Positions 58,558-64,000 of a DNA stretch of 64,000 nt are shown here, one piece after another. The notes under the pieces were generated by a model. The model was not told the DNA's origin and did no database searches. It saw only the letters and a program-made list of their open reading frames with translations. How positions within the stretch are numbered: the first letter of the stretch is position 1; every line of letters begins with the position of its first letter. The translations under genes were made by a program, and so were the position numbers. This DNA is from Nocardiopsis sp. FR4 (GTDB lineage Bacteria; Actinomycetota; Actinomycetes; Streptosporangiales; Streptosporangiaceae), in assembly GCF_009830945.1 (NCBI RefSeq), contig NZ_VWVV01000009.1, positions 124,001-188,000 of the forward strand. The letters run 5' to 3'.

Positions 58558-58873
58558 CGACGAGGAGGAGTACCGGGGCCCGGTCACCGTGGTACTGCCC
58601 GACGACGGCGGCGCCGTCGAGGTCGACGCGCACCTCGCCGGGCACTTCTCCCCGCTGACCGGCGACTACCGGTGGCGCGGCAGGCTCTCCCCCAGCCCCG
58701 AGGTGAGCAGGGCCTTTCGCGAAGGCGCGCGTACCGTGGTGGTACGCACCCCCGACGGCTTCGAGGGCGCCGGGACGCTGGACGAGGCCAACCTCTGGGG
58801 CGGCCACCCCGTCAACGGGGCGGGCAGCCCGCCCTTCGCGGTCCCCCGCGTCGACCTCGACGAGTCCGACTGA
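58541..58873 (+). CDS. DUF4873 domain protein
   Basis: The 110-residue protein is a single DUF4873 domain: EYRGPVTVVLPDDGGAVEVDAHLAGHFSPLTGDYRWRGRLSP, then VVVRTPDGFEGAGTLDEANLWGG. This domain is found fused to or next to flavin monooxygenases in actinomycetes, and it overlaps the monooxygenase gene by 17 bases, so it is probably a partner subunit. The GTG at 58541 lies within the upstream gene. Its biochemical job is unknown. Confidence 0.85.
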   Translation: MSGFGDDEEEYRGPVTVVLPDDGGAVEVDAHLAGHFSPLTGDYRWRGRLSPSPEVSRAFREGARTVVVRTPDGFEGAGTLDEANLWGGHPVNGAGSPPFAVPRVDLDESD

Positions 58874-58881
58874 GAGGTGTC

Positions 58882-59781
58882 ATGGCACTCCAACACGTGA
58901 ACCGGGCCCGGGAACTCCGGGTCCGCTCGGCCGACGGAACCCTGCTGCACGCCGAGGTGCGCGGCCCCGACACGGGACCGACCGTGGTCCTGGCGCACTG
59001 CTGGGCGACGTCCCTGGCCTCCTGGGGCCCGGTGGTGCGCGAGCTCGACCCCTCCCTCCGGGTGGTGCTCTACGACCAGCGCGGCCACGGCCGCACCCAG
59101 GCCCCGCTCACCCGCGCCGGGTACGGCGCGGCGAAGCTGGCCGAGGACCTGTGCGCGGTGCTGGAGGCCACCGTTCCTCCCGGCGAGAAAGCGGTGGTCG
59201 CCGGGCACAGCATGGGCGGGATGACCATCATGGCCGCCGGTGCGCACCCGGTCTTCCAGGAGAAGGCCGCCGCGGTGCTGCTCACCAACACCGGGTGCAC
59301 GCAGCTGTGCGAGCGCTCGACCGCGATTCCGCTGCCCGGCCCGCTGGGCACCCTCGGCTCCCGGGTCTTCCTCAGGGCGCCCTTCCCCCTGGGGCCGCGC
59401 AACCCCGTGGCCACCGCGGTGCTGAAGTCCATGGTGATGGGTAAGAAGGCGGACCCCCGCATGGTGCGGCTGTGCATGCGGATGGTGCACGCCTGCGGTT
59501 GTGTGCCCCGGGGTTCCTGGGGGTGGGTGATCAGCACGCTGGAGGCGGAGGAGACCGCGCGGCGGATCTCGGTGCCCTCGGTGGTGCTGGTGGGAACGGA
59601 GGACAAACTGACCCCGCCCTGGCACGCCCACCACATCGGCTCGCTGCTCAAGGACTGCCGCGAGGTCCGCGAGATCCCCGGCGCCGGTCACATGGGCCCC
59701 CTGGAATACCCCCAGACCCTCGCCGAACTCCTTGGCTCCCTCGCCGCCGAACACCTCACCGCCCGGCCCGAAGCCGCCTGA
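58882..59781 (+). CDS. Alpha/beta-fold hydrolase
   Basis: The 299-residue enzyme has VVLAHCWATSLASWGPV (oxyanion loop), YDQRGHGRT, the nucleophile elbow VAGHSMGGMTIMA (about 105-117), the acid GTEDKLTPPWH and the catalytic His in PGAGHMGPLEYP. It lies eight bases after the DUF4873 stop, with GAGAGG before ATG 58882, and ends the oxidative operon. It may hydrolyse the ester or lactone formed by the monooxygenase. Confidence 0.9.
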   Translation: MALQHVNRARELRVRSADGTLLHAEVRGPDTGPTVVLAHCWATSLASWGPVVRELDPSLRVVLYDQRGHGRTQAPLTRAGYGAAKLAEDLCAVLEATVPPGEKAVVAGHSMGGMTIMAAGAHPVFQEKAAAVLLTNTGCTQLCERSTAIPLPGPLGTLGSRVFLRAPFPLGPRNPVATAVLKSMVMGKKADPRMVRLCMRMVHACGCVPRGSWGWVISTLEAEETARRISVPSVVLVGTEDKLTPPWHAHHIGSLLKDCREVREIPGAGHMGPLEYPQTLAELLGSLAAEHLTARPEAA

Positions 59782-59842
59782 CCCGCCCCGGGGGGGGCAC
59801 CGGCACGTGCGGATCCCCGGGAAGGGCCGGCGCGGGCGGGAC

Positions 59843-60019
59843 TCATTCCAGTTCGAACAACACGGACAGGCAGACAAAGACAAAGGCCGCGAAGCCGAGG
59901 GTGACCGCGACCCGGATACGCCATCCGCCCACCGTCCTCCCCCGGTACTCCTGGACCGACTTGTGGAGCAGCAGCAGTGACATCAGAAGGACGGTGGCCG
60001 AACCCGCCAACCCGAACAT
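59843..60019 (-). CDS. Small two-helix membrane protein, possible immunity protein
   Basis: The 58-residue product is almost entirely two membrane helices (LAGSATVLLMSLLLLHKSVQ and IRVAVTLGFAAFVFVCLSVLFELE) joined by a short basic loop. I choose ATG 60019, right after GGGGAGGTCC; the 67-residue form from 60046 has no ribosome site. It is the third and most distal small membrane protein of the RHS locus, after a decayed RHS core fragment. Whether it is expressed or active is unknown. Confidence 0.5.
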   Translation of the reverse strand: MFGLAGSATVLLMSLLLLHKSVQEYRGRTVGGWRIRVAVTLGFAAFVFVCLSVLFELE

Positions 60020-60244
60020 GGACCTCCCCAGAGACGGTGCGGACATATCTGGTCAGTTGCGCGCCCGAGGAGTGACGGGCCCGGTCAGAACGCGGCGCTC
60101 GGCATCCTCCGGCCGACGCGCGTCGGGGCCCGCACGGGGCCCGTCCAGGGCGCTGCGCAGGCCTCTCAGCGATTGCACGGTCACGGTGTCCTCCCCGAAG
60201 CGGTGCCGGCATCGAAGAGAAGTAGGGCAAATGACCCGGTTACG

Positions 60245-60289
60245 CGGTCCCGCCTGGAACTGCCGGGTGCCGGTCGACCCGAAGGGGAC
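60245..60289 (-). pseudogene. Degenerate RHS core fragment
   Basis: On the minus strand this 45-base stretch encodes PFGSTGTRQFQAG, matching PFGFTGAYQFQDG of the main RHS protein; by eye 34 of 43 aligned bases agree, with one gap. Homology stops before the usual LGHRFYD segment. The surrounding 240 bases on each side show no intact gene. I read it as the last trace of another orphan tip. Confidence 0.5.
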
Positions 60290-60528
60290 CAACGAATCGA
60301 CCGCGGTGCTCATCGCCGCACCCACCAGCCACCCCATGGAAATCCAGGGCCTTCCCTCGTTCTTCGTTTCGAACGGAAGACAGGACTTCGGCGCGGCCAC
60401 AGGGAAGACTCGATATGAGAGCAGCTGCGATGCCGTCCCTCCAGTAGCACCCCGGAAGCGGTATGGACGAGATACCCGAAGCGAGCAGAGCTCCTGCGCC
60501 GCCGATGACGGTCGCTCCGCCTCTCCAC

Positions 60529-60777
60529 TCACCGACCGCCATCCGTGTCCGCGTCTCCTTTCGTGCGTCGAAGCTGCATGAGGCGCGGAAGTATCCAGAA
60601 GAGGAAGATGGCGGCAGCGAACACCAGGAGGATGAGGAGCCCGGTGAGATCTCCTTCCCACCATCTCCACACCGCCAGGGACAGGCACAGGAGAAGACTC
60701 ATCACCCTGAACCCGAGAAGGGTACGCGGCTCTTTCCGAGCCGGTTTTTCGGGGAACCTTCCATACACGTGCCTCAT
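60529..60777 (-). CDS. Small two-helix membrane protein, candidate immunity for the orphan tip
   Basis: The 82-residue product has a basic N-terminus (VYGRFPEKPARKEPRT), two membrane helices (LLGFRVMSLLLCLSLAVW and LTGLLILLVFAAAIFLFWIL) and a charged end. ATG 60777 has a GGAGAGG close by. It follows the orphan RHS tip at 60905 at the same relative place that the 61483 gene has after the main RHS gene, which suggests an immunity role. There is no sequence family I recognise. Confidence 0.55.
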   Translation of the reverse strand: MRHVYGRFPEKPARKEPRTLLGFRVMSLLLCLSLAVWRWWEGDLTGLLILLVFAAAIFLFWILPRLMQLRRTKGDADTDGGR

Positions 60778-60904
60778 CCTCTCCAAGACTGGTTTCCACA
60801 GTCCCGGCTCCCCTTCCCGGAACAGGGGAAAGAGAGCCGTGGAACCGCGGGACCGTCATGACGATGTGCGTACGCGCAGTCAGACGGTCCCGCAGCATGT
60901 CAGC

Positions 60905-61417
60905 TCAGCTGCTTGTGGTCAGTGACACAGCGCTCCACACCGTCCCGTAGGGCCCGAGAGGCGCACCGATCGCACCGGTGGCCAAGCCCGACCACATACC
61001 GTCCTCGATCTCCTGCTGGGACCCTCCCGCGACAGCGGCCCCGGCGGCGCCCCCGCCGGCCGCCCAGAAGGCCGGGATCACGACCAGGGCCGCACCGCAG
61101 GTGACCGTGGCCATGCATCCGGCTCCGAAGAGCGCGCCGGCGGCAACACCGGCGAGCCCCGCCTCGATCGTCGCTCCTGCCTCAGCCTCGGTCATCAAAC
61201 CGAGCGGATCGGTGTTGTTGACCGGGTTGCCCATGGCGTAGACGTAGAGGTTCATTTCCTGCCGGGAGGGGTCCGGCTGGGTGAAGTTGAGGGTGTTCGT
61301 GTCGTAGAACCGGTGGCCCAGGTTGGTCGTCCTGCCCTGGAACCGGTAGGCGCAAGCGAAACCAAACGGACGCAATTCGGCACACTGAACCCCCGAAGCC
61401 TGAACGGGTGATGCCAC
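60905..61417 (-). CDS. Orphan RHS core end with alternative hydrophobic tip
   Basis: Residues 17-75 repeat the end of the RHS core (LGHRFYDTNTLNFTQPDPSRQEMNLYVYAMGNPVNNTDPLGL), about 85% identical in DNA by eye to the main gene. After it comes a different tip of about 95 residues, rich in Gly and Ala with hydrophobic stretches (ATIEAGLAGVAAGALFGAGC, AALVVIPAFWAAGGGAAGAAVAGG) and ending YGTVWSAVSLTTSS. The reading frame opens at a GTG at 61417, but no convincing ribosome site exists; such orphans are usually silent and become active only by recombination into the main gene. Confidence 0.75.
   Translation of the reverse strand: MASPVQASGVQCAELRPFGFACAYRFQGRTTNLGHRFYDTNTLNFTQPDPSRQEMNLYVYAMGNPVNNTDPLGLMTEAEAGATIEAGLAGVAAGALFGAGCMATVTCGAALVVIPAFWAAGGGAAGAAVAGGSQQEIEDGMWSGLATGAIGAPLGPYGTVWSAVSLTTSS
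61194..61378. repeat. Direct repeat of the RHS core end (copy in the orphan)
   Basis: This segment repeats about 61912-62080 of the main gene with roughly 85% identity by eye, ending exactly where the tips start to differ. Such a repeat lets recombination swap the orphan tip onto the main RHS protein. Confidence 0.8.
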
Positions 61418-61482
61418 CAGGTGACACCACCCGCTAGGGGTTCATTTTTTATTACGGCGAAGACTGGGACGAACTTCTGGTG

Positions 61483-61716
61483 CTATATTCCACTCTTATG
61501 TTTCCTGATATTCACTAGGTTGCGAATGTGAAAGCTGAGGACGATGACGAACCCCAGGAGTACGAGGCCGCACGCGACTGCGAGTACCATGCTCCCCTGA
61601 CCCCAGAAGAGTGGCACGGCAATTAACATGCCAATCATTCCAAGGGTCACACCGAAGATTCTCCACCTTATCGCGCGAAGGGCATTAGCGTGAACTTGGC
61701 TTTCGCTCATCTGCAT
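61483..61716 (-). CDS. Small two-helix membrane protein, candidate immunity of the main RHS tip
   Basis: The 77-residue product has an N-terminal helix-rich part (SESQVHANALRAIRWRIF), two membrane helices (GVTLGMIGMLIAVPLFWG and SMVLAVACGLVLLGFVIVLSFHI) and a basic end. It begins 22 bases after the RHS stop, typical of toxin-immunity coupling. Several ATGs lie close together (61716, 61710); I keep the first. Its DNA and the following ~50 bases are clearly lower in GC than the rest of the window, which suggests transfer. No known immunity family is recognised. Confidence 0.65.
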   Translation of the reverse strand: MQMSESQVHANALRAIRWRIFGVTLGMIGMLIAVPLFWGQGSMVLAVACGLVLLGFVIVLSFHIRNLVNIRKHKSGI

Positions 61717-61738
61717 CCATGGTGTCTTCTGTCTGTTT

Positions 61739-64000
61739 TCAGCAGGTGGTGCGGACGCCTTCGTAGGACCCCCAGAACCCAGCTATAGAAAGGACTACTC
61801 CAGCAACAGATGCGCCTCCGGTGGGGACCGTGCCCGTGAGAGACACAATCAAACTACCCGTCGAGATAGCCAAAGTCCCCCATGCGAGCGCGCAAGGCGG
61901 AATGATGGTCTGCAGTCCGGTGGGGTCGGTGTTGTTGATCGGGTCGCACTGGGCGTAGGCGTAGTTGTTCAGCTCCTGCCGGGAGGGGTCCGGTTGGGTG
62001 AAGTTGAGGGTGGTCGTGTCGTAGAACCGGTGGCCCAGGTGGGTGGTGCCGTCCTGGAACTGGTAGGCGCCGGTGAACCCGAACGGGTTCAGGTTCGCCG
62101 CCCTGGTTCCTTCCAGGGTCTCAGAGGACTGTTCGCCGTAGGGGGTGTAGTCGTAGACCGCGTCCGGCTCCCCGGCCTCGGATCCCTCTGCGGTCAGGGC
62201 CAGGACCGTGTTCTGGTGGTCGGTGGTGTAGTGGAAGCGCTCGTTGCCGTCCCAGGCCACCATGGAGATCAGCTCACCGTTCGGGTCGCGCACGAAGCTG
62301 GTCCGGTCCCCCTGGGAAGCGATGTTGGTGACCCCCAGAGCGGTGTTGGACAGCTGCCGCTCGATCCGGTTCCCGTTGTGCACGTCGGTGATGCCGCGCA
62401 TCTGGGTCTGGTCGGTGGTGTCGTAGCTGATGCTGGTGGCCAGCGAGGAGCCTTCGTCGGCTTGGAGGAACTGGTTGGTGGGGCTGTACTCCAACCGGCG
62501 GTCCCCGCGGGTGGTCATGTTCCCGGCCCCGTCGTGCTCCACCGTCTCTCCGCGGGCCGAGGTGACCTGGTCGGCGTCGTTGTAGGAGAACTCCTCCCCG
62601 CCCGCGGAGAGCAGGTTGCCCACGTCGTCGTAGGTGTAGTCCACCTCTCCGTCGCTGGTGAGCCGGTTGAGGCCGTCGTAGGTGAAGTTCTCCGTGTCAC
62701 CCTGGATGGTGCGGGACTGCAACTGATCGCTGTCGGAACCGTCGTTGTCCCAGGAGTAGGAGGCCTCCAGCAACGTCTGCCCGGACGCTCCGGTGGTGGT
62801 GATCCCGGTCAACCGACCCGAGGCGTCATAGGTGCGCTCCTCACTCGCCCCGTCCGGGTGCTCGATGCCGGTGCGGCGACCGTTGTCGTCGTTCGTGAAG
62901 GTGGTCTCGGCGCCGGTGTGGTCGGTCAGCGAGGTCAGGCGGAACGCCGCGTCGTAGGCGTAGGTCGTGCTCTTGCCGTGCTCGACCATCTCGGTGACGT
63001 TGCCCGCGGCGTCGTAGGTGTAGGTGGTGGTCTCGCTCCCTGCCGAGTCGGTGCGCACCGTCTTGAGCAGGTCGCCGCGGCCGTTGTAGGAGTGCTCCAC
63101 GCTCACCCGGTCGGTGTGCCGGGCCACCTGGCGGCCGTTGCCGTCGTAGGCGATGGATTGGAGCAGCTTCCCGTCGTGGCTGATGGACACGATGCGGTCG
63201 AGGCGGTCGTAGCCGTACACCAGGGTGGTGCCGTTGCCGTCGGTGACCTCGGTGACCCGCGACAGGGCGTCGTAGCCGAACTCCATGGTGCCCAGGGGCC
63301 CGGGCTCGGACATCAGCGTCATGTTCCCGGCGCGGTCGTAGGAGTAGAGGGTGGCGTTGCCGTTGGCGTCGGTGACCTGTTCCACCAGACCGTTGGGGTG
63401 GTACCAGATGTCGGCGACCTCGATGCCCATCTCCTCCTGCTCGGCGGAGGTCAGGTTGCCGCGCGAGTCGTAGGACATCTCCAGGGTGTCCCCGTCCGGG
63501 GTGGTCACGCTGGTGGGCTTGGCCGGGTTGGCGGTGTCGGTGTAACCCACCGAGGTCTCGGCCCCGGTGGGCAACTCGGTACCGATGAGGTTGTTGAACG
63601 CGTCGTAGTCATAGGTCACCGACGCCTCCAACGCGTCGGTGGTGGTGGCCACGTCCGAGTTCGCCGTCCACGTCTGGGAGCGGGTGTTGCCCACCTGGTC
63701 GGTGGCCGAGGTCTGCCGACCCCGGTTGTCGAACTCCAGGGTCGAGGTGCCGCCTTCGGGGTCGGTGACGGTGGTTTCGGGGTTGGACCAGCCGCTTTCC
63801 GCGTAGTCGTAGGAGGTGGTGGCCCCCGCCTCCGAACCGTCGGGGGCGGTCAGGCTGGTCACCTGGTTCTCGTCGTTGTAGGTGATCTTCCAGGTCGCGC
63901 CGGTGGCGTCGGTGATGGAAACCAGTCGGTTGTTGTCGTGGCCGAAGGTGATGTCCTGGCCCGCCCGGTCGGTGAGGGTGGAGGTGTCGTACCCCTCGTT
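61739..64000 (-). CDS. RHS/YD-repeat protein with short hydrophobic C-terminal tip (5' end outside window)
   Basis: At least 754 codons are open; the gene continues past the right edge. The translated part is a chain of YD repeats (for example YDAAGNVTEMVEHG, YDGLNRLTSDGE, YDDVGNLLSAGG, YSYDRAGNMTLMSEP) forming the beta-cocoon of RHS proteins, then the conserved core end NPFGFTGAYQFQDGTTHLGHRFYD to DPINNTDPTGL. The final 57 residues are the variable tip: QTIIPPCALAWGTLAISTGSLIVSLTG and VAGVVLSIAGFWGSYEGVRTTC, hydrophobic and Gly/Ser-rich. RHS tips are usually toxins delivered to neighbouring cells. The gene is followed at once by a small membrane protein likely to protect the producer. Confidence 0.92.
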   Translation of the reverse strand, partial: NEGYDTSTLTDRAGQDITFGHDNNRLVSITDATGATWKITYNDENQVTSLTAPDGSEAGATTSYDYAESGWSNPETTVTDPEGGTSTLEFDNRGRQTSATDQVGNTRSQTWTANSDVATTTDALEASVTYDYDAFNNLIGTELPTGAETSVGYTDTANPAKPTSVTTPDGDTLEMSYDSRGNLTSAEQEEMGIEVADIWYHPNGLVEQVTDANGNATLYSYDRAGNMTLMSEPGPLGTMEFGYDALSRVTEVTDGNGTTLVYGYDRLDRIVSISHDGKLLQSIAYDGNGRQVARHTDRVSVEHSYNGRGDLLKTVRTDSAGSETTTYTYDAAGNVTEMVEHGKSTTYAYDAAFRLTSLTDHTGAETTFTNDDNGRRTGIEHPDGASEERTYDASGRLTGITTTGASGQTLLEASYSWDNDGSDSDQLQSRTIQGDTENFTYDGLNRLTSDGEVDYTYDDVGNLLSAGGEEFSYNDADQVTSARGETVEHDGAGNMTTRGDRRLEYSPTNQFLQADEGSSLATSISYDTTDQTQMRGITDVHNGNRIERQLSNTALGVTNIASQGDRTSFVRDPNGELISMVAWDGNERFHYTTDHQNTVLALTAEGSEAGEPDAVYDYTPYGEQSSETLEGTRAANLNPFGFTGAYQFQDGTTHLGHRFYDTTTLNFTQPDPSRQELNNYAYAQCDPINNTDPTGLQTIIPPCALAWGTLAISTGSLIVSLTGTVPTGGASVAGVVLSIAGFWGSYEGVRTTC

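Noticed and set aside
60053-60542. Open frames of 100 and 281 codons overlapping the RHS remnant
   Set aside because: They change character along their length, overlap each other and the small membrane gene, and show no domain apart from the 45-base RHS trace.

Overview
The window is very GC-rich DNA (over 70% by eye) with GTG and TTG starts, a conservon (cvnABCD) operon, a SARP-type regulator, a DUF6230/DUF6114 pair, a crotonyl-CoA carboxylase/reductase-like gene and a modular type I polyketide synthase. This points to a filamentous actinomycete. A Nocardiopsis-like organism fits best, but that is an impression and not a proof.

Positions 1-19909 (minus strand) hold three consecutive PKS genes that form a short assembly line. 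PKS1 carries a KSQ-AT-ACP loading module and an extension module KS-DH-ER-KR-ACP that has no AT domain. PKS2 is KS-AT-KR-ACP. PKS3 is KS-AT-DH-ER-KR-ACP-TE and runs off the left edge. Read colinearly, this gives a reduced 5-hydroxy acid that the TE could close to a delta-lactone. Upstream on the same strand come a styrene-monooxygenase-like flavoprotein (20428-21693), a conservon signalling operon (21754-26088) and the carboxylase/reductase homologue (26530-27774), a possible source of branched malonyl extenders.

Positions 28198-32757 are a decaying dipeptide-type ABC transporter operon: one intact permease, one permease without its start, an ATPase with three frameshifts and a frameshifted binding protein. 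A strong palindrome lies before the operon. Its half-site recurs just before an rpiR-murQ pair (39418-41528), which suggests a link to muropeptide recycling. Between them are a secreted S33 peptidase, two septum-formation lipoproteins, two identical tRNA-Lys(CTT) genes and a SARP regulator. Housekeeping and unknown genes follow to 52012: a DUF885 metallopeptidase, two YdcF-like proteins, a DUF1707 protein, a RelE-like/UvrD helicase and the DUF6114/DUF6230 pair.

Positions 52229-59781 form an oxidative gene set: GMC oxidoreductase, MerR regulator, SDR, AurF-like diiron oxygenase, Baeyer-Villiger-type flavin monooxygenase, DUF4873 protein and alpha/beta hydrolase. The same 20-bp inverted repeat lies before the GMC gene and in the merR/SDR divergent region. 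Four consecutive stem-loops sit between the diiron oxygenase and monooxygenase genes.

Positions 59843-64000 (minus strand) are an RHS/YD-repeat toxin locus. The main RHS gene enters from the right edge and ends in a short hydrophobic tip. Then follow a small two-helix membrane protein, an orphan RHS tip with a different hydrophobic end, another small membrane protein, a faint third RHS core remnant and a third small membrane protein. This alternation looks like an accreted toxin/immunity cassette array and is one of the two most interesting parts of the window, with the AT-less PKS module.
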